Shown here one piece after another: positions 26,243 through 34,319 of a stretch of 64,000 nt of DNA. The notes under the pieces are model-generated. The model was not told the origin of the DNA and made no database searches. It saw only the letters and a list, made by a program, of their open reading frames with translations. A program made the translations under genes and the position numbers. Within the stretch, counting starts at the first letter, position 1; each line of letters begins with the position of its first letter. This DNA is from Deltaproteobacteria bacterium (GTDB lineage: Bacteria; Myxococcota_A; UBA9160; UBA4427): the NCBI GenBank assembly GCA_002691205.1, contig NZHD01000085.1, positions 28,334 through 92,333 of the forward strand. The letters run 5' to 3'.

Positions 26243-27616
26243 GTGAGAGACTGGCATTCAGAGAGCTTCTGGCTCTCGACGTTGGCGGAGGAGTTGTCTC
26301 CTCGATCGGAACTGGTCGGTCAAAATCATGCTGATGTCGTGATTGTTGGGGCTGGGTATACGGGACTTTGGACCGCTTACTACTTGCTGAAAAATCAACC
26401 CAACTTGCGAGTCATCTTATGCGAGGCGGGCATTTCTGGAATCGGAGCATCGGGTCGGAACGGTGGCTGGTGTATGGGGATGGCCGAGGGCGTTGATACG
26501 CTTCTCGAGGATCCGAAAACCCGGGAGCCAGGGTTGAGACTGACTCGTGCTTTGTTTGAGACGCCCAATGAAATCGAACGGGTGATGGATCGGCATGGAA
26601 TCGATGGCCACTTCAAGAAGGGCGGAGTCCTTTCACTGGCGACTCTTCCTTCACACGAGGAAGAGCTCCATGCGCGCCTGTCAAAATACGCCGAATGGGG
26701 AATAGAGGAAGAGCATTATAGATGGCTGCCGAAGTCGGAACTGAATGACCGGCTGAGGTCACCCTCTGCGACCGGCGCCCTGTACAGTCCGCACGTGGCG
26801 GCCGTTCATCCTGCGAATCTTGTGAGAGGACTGGCAGAGGTTGTTGAGTCGCGTGGAGCGAATATTTTTGAGCTGTCCCCGGTATGTGAAATTGAGCCTG
26901 GCTGTGTGAAGACGCAGCATGGTCAAGTTCATGCGGATTGGGTGGTTTTGGCGACTGAGGGATATACGCCCTCAATTCCTGGCCGAAAAAGACGGCTCGC
27001 GCCGATACATTCCATGATGGTTGCGACGGAGCCGCTACCCGAGAGCCTTTGGGATGATATCGGACTTTCCCAACGCGAAACATTCGGAGGGAGTGAACGA
27101 ATCACAACATATGGTCAAAGAACGGCCGATGGCCGTATCGCCTTTGGTTCACGCGGCCTTTACTACTACGGTTCGAAAATTCGCGAAAAATTTTCGGATC
27201 AAGACCCGCTCTTTGAACAAGTTCGCTTGTCTCTGGTTTCCATTCTTCCGCAACTTAAAGATATTAAGATCACCCATCGCTGGGGTGGAGCTCTAGGTTT
27301 TTCGCGTAACGTTCAACCCGCAGTGGGTGTCGATGCCCAATCTCGCTTGGCGTTTGCGGGCGGTTATATGGGCGAGGGTGTAGGTGCTTCCAACTTGATG
27401 GGTCGTATCCTGACTGATCTACTCAATGAAAGGGAGACTCCTTTGACTAGCCTGCCGTGGGTGGCACCGGATTTTCCGAACTGGGAGCTGGAGCCTTTTC
27501 GTTGGCTTGGAGTCACGGGTGTTCGAACTTTTCTTGAAGTCGCAGACCGTCGAGAAGCATCCGGCAAAAAAGCCAATCGACTTTTCGAATTTTTGACAAA
27601 CAAGTTTTATTCCTAG
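26243..27616 (+). CDS. FAD-dependent DAO-family oxidoreductase
   Basis: This is a D-amino-acid oxidase-fold flavoprotein of about 457 residues. The FAD dinucleotide site is VVIVGAGYTGLWTAYYL, followed by GIGASGRNGGWCMG, typical of the PuuB/OrdL gamma-glutamylputrescine oxidase-like group. The C-terminal GGYMGEGVGASNLMGR closes around the flavin. It oxidises an amine or amino acid; which one is unknown. The frame opens at ATG 26207. I prefer GTG 26243, giving the RDWHSESFW opening common in the family, but the ribosome site is poor for both. It is divergent from the ThDP operon. Confidence 0.9.
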   Translation: MRDWHSESFWLSTLAEELSPRSELVGQNHADVVIVGAGYTGLWTAYYLLKNQPNLRVILCEAGISGIGASGRNGGWCMGMAEGVDTLLEDPKTREPGLRLTRALFETPNEIERVMDRHGIDGHFKKGGVLSLATLPSHEEELHARLSKYAEWGIEEEHYRWLPKSELNDRLRSPSATGALYSPHVAAVHPANLVRGLAEVVESRGANIFELSPVCEIEPGCVKTQHGQVHADWVVLATEGYTPSIPGRKRRLAPIHSMMVATEPLPESLWDDIGLSQRETFGGSERITTYGQRTADGRIAFGSRGLYYYGSKIREKFSDQDPLFEQVRLSLVSILPQLKDIKITHRWGGALGFSRNVQPAVGVDAQSRLAFAGGYMGEGVGASNLMGRILTDLLNERETPLTSLPWVAPDFPNWELEPFRWLGVTGVRTFLEVADRREASGKKANRLFEFLTNKFYS

Positions 27617-27748
27617 ATCAGAAACATGACATATTGAATAGGCCTCGAGGCCGAGGCCGGGCTATCTTATTGCCTCGATGTTTAAAAATTCGAAAAGTAG
27701 ATTTGTCTTTTTCGCAGAGTGAAGTGGCAGCTCAAAAAGGAGAACGAA

Positions 27749-28207
27749 GTGTCCCGTTTTGAAATTCCGGAAAAAATTCCATCCTTCGTGAAGCAGCATC
27801 TCACCCTATACCTCGAGTCGAACGGCGAAGAAGGTCATATGTGGCAGGGCCCATCTGGTATGGACCCGGTGCCTACTCTCCTTCTGACTACCCTGGGCCA
27901 TCTTTCAAAAAGGCAGCGGATTATGCCCCTGATTTATGGAAAGCGAGGGGCGGATCATATCGTGGTGGCTTCGAAGGGGGGTGCTCCAGCTCATCCAGCC
28001 TGGTATCTCAACCTTGAGAAAATGCCTGAAGTCGATGTTCAGGTTGCGACCGAGAAATTCAGAGCTCGGGCCAGGACCGCCAAAGGTGAAGAGCGTTCTC
28101 TTTTGTGGGATATGATGTCGGAAATATTCTCGCCGTATAATGATTATCAGGAGGCTGCACGCTCCCGTGAAATTCCGGTGGTCGTACTTGAGACAATAAC
28201 CCCCTAG
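27749..28207 (+). CDS. Ddn-type deazaflavin (F420)-dependent nitroreductase-family protein
   Basis: A 152-residue split beta-barrel protein of the F420H2-dependent deazaflavin reductase family. The diagnostic part is PLIYGKRGADHIVVASKGGAPAHP followed by AWYLNLEKMPEVDVQV, where the GG-APxHPAWYxNL pattern contacts F420. These proteins reduce quinones or other substrates with reduced F420, often at the membrane. GTG 27749 is preceded by AAAGGAG at the right distance and is better than the GTG at 27719. The following small membrane peptide and dehalogenase are on the same strand. Confidence 0.92.
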   Translation: MSRFEIPEKIPSFVKQHLTLYLESNGEEGHMWQGPSGMDPVPTLLLTTLGHLSKRQRIMPLIYGKRGADHIVVASKGGAPAHPAWYLNLEKMPEVDVQVATEKFRARARTAKGEERSLLWDMMSEIFSPYNDYQEAARSREIPVVVLETITP

Positions 28208-28266
28208 CCTCTGAGGAGGCTAGCGAGGCCCAAGGCTTTAGTTTTCAACCCAAGGAGGAAAGACCG

Positions 28267-28359
28267 TTGAGTTCTCCCGTTCGATTCATACTCGTCGTAC
28301 TATGCGTGGTAGCTCTTTTTTATCTTGTCATTACGTTATCCCGCGGAGTTGCAGGGTAA
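28267..28359 (+). CDS. 30-residue single-pass membrane peptide
   Basis: A TTG at 28267 follows a strong AAGGAGG site at good spacing and opens a 30-codon frame ending in TAA 28357-28359. The peptide starts MSSPVRF, has a hydrophobic helix ILVVLCVVALFYLVITL, and ends SRGVAG, so it should cross the inner membrane once with its charged ends outside the helix. It stops 3 bases before the GTG of the haloalkane dehalogenase, so the two are probably translated in sequence. No homologue is known to me. It is too short for routine gene calling. Confidence 0.5.
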   Translation: MSSPVRFILVVLCVVALFYLVITLSRGVAG

Positions 28360-28362
28360 GGG

Positions 28363-29322
28363 GTGTCTTATATTCGGACACCTGAGGAAAGGTTTGAAGG
28401 GTTGCTCGATTACCCTTTTGCGCCGAATTATCTTGATATCAATTTCGCAGGGCTTTTGTCTCTTCGCATGCACTACGTCGATGAGGGGCCCAAAGATGGG
28501 CCAGTTGCTCTCATGCTTCACGGTGAGCCAACCTGGTCTTATCTTTATCGAAAGATGATTCCTTTGTTTGCCTCTCGGGGTTTTCGAGTCGTTGTGCCGG
28601 ATCATGTTGGATTCGGTCGATCGGATAAACCTTTAGAAAAAACGATGTATTCGTTTAAGGCGCATATTGACGCGCTTCATCATCTTGTCGAAGAACTCTC
28701 ACTCGAAAATATCACTTTGATATGTCAGGATTGGGGGGGACCTATTGGTCTCGGGGTACTGGCGAGAGAACAGGAGCGTTTTTCTTCGGTCGTGGCTGCC
28801 AATACGATGCTGCATACGGTCGAAGCGAATCTAGAAAACAGAATCGAATGGTCGAATCACTCGGTGGGTGAATCGGATGTTCGAATTTCTCAGGGACTTC
28901 TGGCTTGGATTTTATATTCACAGAGAGCCCCAGATTTTGAAGCGAGCCCCAGTGTCGCTGGAACAACCGTCAGGGAAATGAGCAGTGAAGTTTTGGCTGC
29001 ATACGACGCTCCTTTCCCCGACGAACGGTATAAAGCCGGGATGAGACAATTCCCGGCTCTCATCCCGGTGACTCGTGGGGATGAAGGCGCTCTAATTAAT
29101 CAATTGACCTGGGCGGCGCTGGCCGACTTCAGGAAACCCTTTTTGACCCTTTTTAGTGATTCCGACCCCGCGACAAAGGGATGGGAAGAGTTATTCAAGG
29201 CGAGAGTTCCAGGAGCAGCGGGGCAGCCGCACGCTCAAATCGAAAGGGCGGGGCACTTCGTGCAGGAAGATGCCGGTGAAGAATTAGCGATACGCATTTT
29301 AACTTGGTTAGGGAAAGCTTGA
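28363..29322 (+). CDS. haloalkane dehalogenase-like alpha/beta hydrolase
   Basis: A 319-residue enzyme that would cleave carbon-halogen bonds of haloalkanes by Asp attack and hydrolysis. The motif HGEPTWSYLYRKM is typical of haloalkane dehalogenases. The nucleophile elbow is CQDWGGPIGL, with Asp123 as nucleophile and Trp124 as one halide-stabilising residue. The acid lies in the FSDSDPATKG region, and His298 in RAGHFVQED completes the triad. Layout is that of subfamily I (DhlA/DmbB-like). GTG 28363 is taken; TAAGG lies just before it. Related epoxide hydrolases also use Asp, but lack this EPTWSY-DWGG combination. Confidence 0.88.
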   Translation: MSYIRTPEERFEGLLDYPFAPNYLDINFAGLLSLRMHYVDEGPKDGPVALMLHGEPTWSYLYRKMIPLFASRGFRVVVPDHVGFGRSDKPLEKTMYSFKAHIDALHHLVEELSLENITLICQDWGGPIGLGVLAREQERFSSVVAANTMLHTVEANLENRIEWSNHSVGESDVRISQGLLAWILYSQRAPDFEASPSVAGTTVREMSSEVLAAYDAPFPDERYKAGMRQFPALIPVTRGDEGALINQLTWAALADFRKPFLTLFSDSDPATKGWEELFKARVPGAAGQPHAQIERAGHFVQEDAGEELAIRILTWLGKA

Positions 29323-29477
29323 AGTTTAGCCGGTGGGCAGAAAACCTCAGAGCAAAGGGTTACTTTAAGAGGGGAAGCGTAAGTCCTTAGCAGAAAGTCA
29401 TTTTCTGGTGGTTTTTTAATGAGAGATCTTGTTCTAAAACGATGTGATGTAGTCGTGCTGTTCGAGTGGAAGAGGCC

Positions 29478-30080
29478 ATGACTCAAATGATAATCTGTCG
29501 CGATTGCGAATTGAGACAAACGCTGCCCGTGACTCAGACGGGGCGAGCTATTCATTGCGTTCGCTGCGACAGTAAGCTGAAGCAACTCCAAGTCGTATCC
29601 CAAGATACTTTGATAGCCTGGGCCCTTGCCGCCCTGATTCTCTGCATCACGGCAAACTCGATGCCTTTTCTAACGCTTGAATACAAGGGAGGCACTACGA
29701 CCGCTTTTCTATGGACGGGTGGGCACATGCTTTGGCTGGAGAAATTTCACTTTCTTTCGGTCTTAGTCTTGCTGGCCAGCGTCTTTGCTCCATTTTTGCA
29801 TATTTTATTTATTGGGGGTTTGTTGGCTGCTTTGCGAATGGGCTTTCGGGGTCCAAGAGTTGCCCGTGGAATTCGTCTTGTGGATCAAATCGGGAAATGG
29901 GCCATGCCCGGCATCTATTTAGTGGGTGTCATGGTAGCAGCCGTTAAGATGAGCCAACTCGCAAGCCTGCAGGCGGGGCCTGGTTTATATGCTCTGATTG
30001 GGATGGTCTTGATCTGGATATCGATTACGACTTCTCTAGACGCTGACACGTTTTTTGAATTCTGGGAGGAGAAGATTTGA
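29478..30080 (+). CDS. pqiA: paraquat-inducible protein A-family membrane protein (first copy)
   Basis: A 200-residue inner-membrane protein with one PqiA domain: an N-terminal zinc-ribbon (CRDCELRQTLP and CVRCDSKL) followed by four membrane helices (about residues 46-65, 88-115, 140-160 and 165-185). PqiA partners the MCE protein PqiB in lipid transport between the inner and outer membranes. In E. coli one PqiA chain has two such domains; here they are two genes. The ATG at 29478 follows GGAAGAGGCC. Its stop overlaps the next start. Confidence 0.9.
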   Translation: MTQMIICRDCELRQTLPVTQTGRAIHCVRCDSKLKQLQVVSQDTLIAWALAALILCITANSMPFLTLEYKGGTTTAFLWTGGHMLWLEKFHFLSVLVLLASVFAPFLHILFIGGLLAALRMGFRGPRVARGIRLVDQIGKWAMPGIYLVGVMVAAVKMSQLASLQAGPGLYALIGMVLIWISITTSLDADTFFEFWEEKI

Positions 30081-30709
30081 ATCCTATGGATCAAGAAGTT
30101 TGGGTTTGCCTCGAATGCTCACAGAGTTCGCGCATTACGGATGCGGCTATGACGGGTCGAATGCGAATAAATTGTCCACGTTGCGGTGCATCTCTGTCTC
30201 GTCGAAAGCCCGACACCCTGGCTCGAACTTGGGCCCTGCTCATCGCTGCAGCTGTTCTTTATATACCTGCGAATCTTTATCCTTTTCTCCACATTGGACT
30301 TCTCGCGAAGCAAGAAGCGTCTACGATTTTGGCCGGGATACAGCAACTCTTTCAAACGGGGATGTGGGGCGTCGCCATCATTATTTTCTTTGCCAGTATT
30401 CTTGTTCCACTTCTCAAAATTCTAGGCCTAGCATTTTTACTTGCGAGTGTTCAGCTTGGCTCGCAGAAAAATCCGGTTTTGCGCACTCGGATGTATAGAA
30501 TCATTGAAGGGATTGGCCGTTGGTCAATGATCGATGTTTTCGTTGTTTCATTGATGATCGGTTTGATTTCATTCGGCCAGATTGCGACCATTGAACCCGG
30601 CGTCGGGGCGACATGCTTTGGTGCTGTCGTGGTTTTGACTCTTCTCGCAGCATCGAGTTTTGATGCTCGTTTCATATGGGATGGATTGGAGAAAAACGAT
30701 GTCAGATGA
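30077..30709 (+). CDS. pqiA: paraquat-inducible protein A-family membrane protein (second copy)
   Basis: The second single-domain PqiA, of 210 residues, again with two Cys pairs (CLECSQSSRI and CPRCGASLSRR) and four membrane helices (about 52-72, 92-120, 152-170 and 175-195). TTG 30077 overlaps the first pqiA stop and follows GGAGGAGAAGAT; ATG 30086 is an alternative. The family name reflects E. coli paraquat induction, which need not apply here. Together with the first copy it would form the equivalent of the two-domain E. coli PqiA. Confidence 0.9.
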   Translation: MNPMDQEVWVCLECSQSSRITDAAMTGRMRINCPRCGASLSRRKPDTLARTWALLIAAAVLYIPANLYPFLHIGLLAKQEASTILAGIQQLFQTGMWGVAIIIFFASILVPLLKILGLAFLLASVQLGSQKNPVLRTRMYRIIEGIGRWSMIDVFVVSLMIGLISFGQIATIEPGVGATCFGAVVVLTLLAASSFDARFIWDGLEKNDVR

Positions 30710-32018
30710 AGAGGCTGAAGGCGAAAGTTCCGAATTACCCGAGGCAGTGATTCGGCACCGTCGTCGGATTTCCCCGATTTGGCTCATCCCAGTCGCTGCG
30801 GCCATCGTCTCAGGGTTTCTTTTTTGGCAGAGTTTTATGAATGAAGGCGCCACGGTTCATCTAAAATTTAGCGATGCTGCAGGAGTTCATGCGGGTAAAA
30901 CGACTTTACGATTTCGAGATGTGGCCGTGGGTATCGTGAAAGACGTGACTGTAAGTAAAGATCTATCTCACGTTATCGTCACGGCAACGTTAGACCGCGG
31001 TGAGGATGGTTTCCGCGTGGAGGGAACACGGTTCTGGGTGGAGCACGCAAGTTTGGGACCCCAAGGGATCAGCGGTGTAATGACCCTGGTTTCAGGCGCG
31101 TATATTGGCGTAGACCCAGGGCCTCCAAATGGAAAGTTGATCAAGAATTTTGAGGGACTCAAGAAGCCTCCAATTAATCTTCGTGATGAGAAAGGTCTTC
31201 GTCTTAAGGTTGATGTAAATGGCTTCGCCACGGGCTTAAATTACGGTTCGCCTGTGATTAGGCAAGGGATTCAGGTCGGTCGAATTTCGTCTCTTCGTTT
31301 CGATGCTGATGGCAACAATGTCGTTGCGGAAGTCTTTATCGAAGAAGAATTTGACCATCTTGTTTTTGAGAACACTCACTTTTGGAATGCGAGCGGCTTG
31401 CATGTAGATGCTTCGTTGAGTGGAATTCGTGTGGATCTCGATTCGGTTGAGTCTCTCGTTGTGGGGGGGCTTGGCTTTGAGACGCCGGGCACGCCGGAGT
31501 CGGTGGCCAAGGACGGGAAACGTTTTTCGCTTTTTAAAAATCGACGAGCGGCCATGAAGCAGTACTATGACAGTCGTGGTCTTCATGTTTTTCTAGAGAT
31601 GCACCAAAAAGGCTTTATCAAAGAAGATGATCCTGTTCTGTATCGAGGAGAGAAGGTCGGTCGAGTACTGAGTCATCGATTGCACGACGATTCTCGCATG
31701 GTTGGAGTTGAGCTCCAGATCCATCCTCGCTTTGAGCCTCTAGTTCGCAATAACAGCAAGTTCTGGAATTCAAGCGGCATTTCGGCCGACGTGGGATTTT
31801 CGGGCGTGCATATTCATGTCTCTTCGATTGAATCTCTCCTGGAGGGTTCAATTTCTTTTGCGACGCCGGATTCTCCTGGGCCTCAAGCAGAGAGAGGGGC
31901 CACTTTTCCGCTCTACAACAAGCCGAACGACAAGTGGCTCAAGTGGCGGCCTCTCATAAAGCTCGTTCCGGATCCAGAGGAAGCCGCGATGCTTAAGTTT
32001 CGAAGTAAAAAAAGTTGA
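30699..32018 (+). CDS. pqiB: PqiB-type MCE/MlaD-domain protein
   Basis: A 439-residue protein anchored by one N-terminal helix (SPIWLIPVAAAIVSGFLFW) with three MCE domains in the periplasm. Each contains the GxxVRxxGxxVGxV-like core, seen as GKTTLRFRDVAVGIV, GSPVIRQGIQVGRI and DDPVLYRGEKVGRV. PqiB hexamers stack these domains into a tunnel that carries lipids across the periplasm. ATG 30699 (GGAGAAAAACG before it) overlaps the pqiA stop by 11 bases. E. coli PqiB also has a long C-terminal needle; this protein ends soon after the third domain (FRSKKS), so the needle is short or absent. Confidence 0.92.
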   Translation: MSDEEAEGESSELPEAVIRHRRRISPIWLIPVAAAIVSGFLFWQSFMNEGATVHLKFSDAAGVHAGKTTLRFRDVAVGIVKDVTVSKDLSHVIVTATLDRGEDGFRVEGTRFWVEHASLGPQGISGVMTLVSGAYIGVDPGPPNGKLIKNFEGLKKPPINLRDEKGLRLKVDVNGFATGLNYGSPVIRQGIQVGRISSLRFDADGNNVVAEVFIEEEFDHLVFENTHFWNASGLHVDASLSGIRVDLDSVESLVVGGLGFETPGTPESVAKDGKRFSLFKNRRAAMKQYYDSRGLHVFLEMHQKGFIKEDDPVLYRGEKVGRVLSHRLHDDSRMVGVELQIHPRFEPLVRNNSKFWNSSGISADVGFSGVHIHVSSIESLLEGSISFATPDSPGPQAERGATFPLYNKPNDKWLKWRPLIKLVPDPEEAAMLKFRSKKS

Positions 32019-32041
32019 GTTCGGGTAAGGGGAAGAATCAG

Positions 32042-32305
32042 ATGAGGCGCATTCTTCTATATCTTCCGTCACTCATCTGCTTTGTATATGCAGGGTTTGT
32101 TGCCTTAGATGCTTTTTATGTGGGCGCATTGGCATCGCCTGATGTTTTTTTACAGCGAGCCAAAGAACTGCCCCCCGGTGAGTCCGGCGATATTTTGCAG
32201 GACTGGATGTATCGTTCGCCGGGGCATTTCTTTTGGGCAGGGGCTTTGATCTCGAGTTTTTTTGTGATTCTTGGACTGTTTTTTAAACGGGTATTGAGGC
32301 GGTAA
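32042..32305 (+). CDS. small two-helix membrane protein in the pqi operon
   Basis: An 87-residue protein with two membrane helices (about residues 3-24 and 60-80) and a central loop DVFLQRAKELPPGESG. ATG 32042 follows AAGGGGAAG; an earlier in-frame TTG (32015) overlaps pqiB. It sits where E. coli has the outer-membrane lipoprotein gene pqiC, but this protein has no lipobox and is not PqiC-like. I recognise no family. It may be an accessory of the PqiAB complex. Confidence 0.6.
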   Translation: MRRILLYLPSLICFVYAGFVALDAFYVGALASPDVFLQRAKELPPGESGDILQDWMYRSPGHFFWAGALISSFFVILGLFFKRVLRR

Positions 32306-32509
32306 TGCGACTCAAGCCTATTTTTAAATAGAGCCCTATGATGAAAAAATCGCTGGCCGTGACACCTCATCGGTTTTTAGTTGAGATTAAGTAAGGCTAT
32401 GGTCAGTTTTTAACGAATTAGATAGTTTACACGAAGTGCGGGTGGGGCTCTGTCTGAAGGATGCCCCGCACGTAGTGATACTATGACGAGAAGAGAGTAG
32501 AACCGAGCG

Positions 32510-32974
32510 ATGCAGAGTGACTGCCGGAGTGTTTTGTTTTTATGTACAGGGAATTCATGCCGTAGCATTATGGCCGAAGCCTTGCTGGCTCGTCATGGAC
32601 GTCCGCAGTTCAAGGCATTCAGTGCTGGTAGCCGGCCAGTCGGCACGCCGCACGCCATGGCGCTTCAGGTTCTTCGTGAAGAGGGATTTGAGGTTGATCA
32701 TTTTAGGAGTAAGAGTTGGGATGAATTTTCTGGCGACAGTGCGCCTAGAATTGATTTTGTCATCACTGTCTGTAACAACGCACGTGAAGAAACTTGCCCC
32801 GTGTGGCCCGGTCATCCGCTTTTGTCGCACTGGGATATAGAGGACCCCGCGACGGCGGCGGGCTCCATTGAAGAAGTACGTACCGTTTTCCAAGCGACTT
32901 TTCGTGAGCTGGAGGCACGTGTAGAGGGCTTCCTAGCCACAGCTTTAGGGACCGAGGACCCGGGAGCACGTTGA
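32510..32974 (+). CDS. arsC: arsenate reductase, low-molecular-weight phosphatase type
   Basis: A 154-residue cytoplasmic enzyme that reduces arsenate to arsenite through a Cys relay. The P-loop LFLCTGNSCRSIMAEALL holds both the catalytic Cys (CTGNSCRS) and the signature Arg. The second relay pair is found around NNAREETCP. WPGHPLLSHWDIEDPATA matches thioredoxin-linked ArsC enzymes. The alternative, a protein tyrosine phosphatase, is less likely given those later Cys residues. It stands 200 bases after the pqi operon with its own leader. An aquaporin gene with Cys-rich tail follows at 34320. Confidence 0.93.
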   Translation: MQSDCRSVLFLCTGNSCRSIMAEALLARHGRPQFKAFSAGSRPVGTPHAMALQVLREEGFEVDHFRSKSWDEFSGDSAPRIDFVITVCNNAREETCPVWPGHPLLSHWDIEDPATAAGSIEEVRTVFQATFRELEARVEGFLATALGTEDPGAR

Positions 32975-33223
32975 GAAAATAGGATTGAAGAATAATATTC
33001 CTTGGCGCGGAAAGGTTTTCTTAAGCTGAGCGGTTTGTTGGTGCGACCGTGAGAGGACGTTTTCCTTCGAGAACAACCCGCAGAATTTGGCCTTGGCTCC
33101 GAGCCGATTCGCCATGTGATCAGGACCGAAGCTACATCCTTCCTCTAAATGGGTATTCTTGAAGAATGCGATTTAAAATTTTTGTGTGGAGAATGTCTTG
33201 ATCCAGCCAAGAGGTTTGTGTCT

Positions 33224-33799
33224 ATGATGCTAAAAAAAGTTTTCGGGGCAAACTCGGTCTCGCTCAGGACGCGTCGAACCTTGGCAGCTCGTCTCATTTC
33301 GGTGTGGCCGGGGCTTCGAAAAAATAGGAAAGGGTCCGTGACTGGCACTCTAATTCTCGCAGCGGTGCTACTCTCGTTGGCTATGACCACAAGTTCTTGT
33401 ACGACCGCGTCCGACTCTGCTCGATCGAAACCTATTCCCAAGCTTTTGCCTTGCTCTGACTCCCCGAATTGTGTGAGCAGTGACTCGCCGCCTGGGAGTC
33501 ATTTTGTTGCTCCTCTTGTAATCGAGGGAAGCCCGAAAGTGGCCTGGGCGACCTTGGTCGAAAAGGTTTCAAAATGGCCTCGCACCGAAATCGTATCCGA
33601 AGGAAAAGATGCGCTTAGTCTAGAATGTCGCTCAAGCTTCTTTCGCTTTGTGGATGATGTTCAAGTTCAACTACGTGCCTCGGAGGGCGTGATTGCTGTA
33701 CGGTCCGCTTCTCGAGTGGGATATACAGATTTTGGTGTTAACCGAAGTCGAGTCGAAGAACTTCGCTCTGAACTTCAAAAGGCCGGTGTTGTGCGCTGA
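33224..33799 (+). CDS. DUF1499-family lipoprotein
   Basis: This protein has a hydrophobic segment (TGTLILAAVLLSLAMTTSSC) ending in a plausible lipobox, then a domain of about 115 residues. CSDSPNCVSSDSPPGSH and the VEKVSKWPRTEIVSE/LECRSSFFRFVDDVQV stretch identify DUF1499, a family of unknown function common in proteobacteria and chloroplasts. The start is uncertain: ATG 33224 is used, but GTG 33337 (after AGGAAAGG) and GTG 33301 would give a more usual signal length. It lies between arsC and DUF427 on the same strand. Confidence 0.85.
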   Translation: MMLKKVFGANSVSLRTRRTLAARLISVWPGLRKNRKGSVTGTLILAAVLLSLAMTTSSCTTASDSARSKPIPKLLPCSDSPNCVSSDSPPGSHFVAPLVIEGSPKVAWATLVEKVSKWPRTEIVSEGKDALSLECRSSFFRFVDDVQVQLRASEGVIAVRSASRVGYTDFGVNRSRVEELRSELQKAGVVR

Positions 33800-33852
33800 T
33801 AGGCTCAATCACACGAGTTGGGCGCATCGTCCAGAAGCCGAGAGGGTGTAGC

Positions 33853-34236
33853 TTGGAGCAAGCGGATCGAGAGTCACTTTGGGGAAAAGTGGACGGCTAT
33901 CGGGTTGATTTGGAGCCCGTCATCGAAAACGTTTTCTGTTACTGGGGATCGATTGCAGTGGCCCAAACCCGGTACGCCGTTGAGGTGCTTGAGACTCGTC
34001 ATCGGTCGGTTATCTATGTTCCAATGGTTGATATTCGCCAGGAGTATTTAGAACCATCAGTTCATGAAACTTTTTGCCCGTTTAAAGGAGTGGCTTCGTA
34101 TTGGTCGCTTAAGGATGGAAACCGAATACTGGAAGATGTTTTATGGAGCTATGAGAGACCTTTCGCTGAAGTAAGCGGTCTTCTGAATTACGGTGCTTTT
34201 TATTCTGATCGGATTGATGTTGAGAAAGTCGCGTAG
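33853..34236 (+). CDS. DUF427-family protein
   Basis: A 127-residue single-domain DUF427 protein. The family pattern is clear: VAQTRYAVEVLETRHRSVIYVP, the FCPFKGVASYWSL core and LWSYERPFAEVSGLLNYGAFY. These small beta-rich proteins occur widely, often near oxidoreductases or lyases, and their reaction has not been established as far as I know. TTG 33853 is used, with GAGAGGG about 10 bases in front. It is not clearly operonic. Confidence 0.9.
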   Translation: MEQADRESLWGKVDGYRVDLEPVIENVFCYWGSIAVAQTRYAVEVLETRHRSVIYVPMVDIRQEYLEPSVHETFCPFKGVASYWSLKDGNRILEDVLWSYERPFAEVSGLLNYGAFYSDRIDVEKVA

Positions 34237-34319
34237 AAGTTAGATGCGCTTCTTGGCAACAGGAAGCAATCCGTTTTTTATCAGGGGCAACTCGTAAGTC
34301 CGGAATTGAGGAGTTGAAA

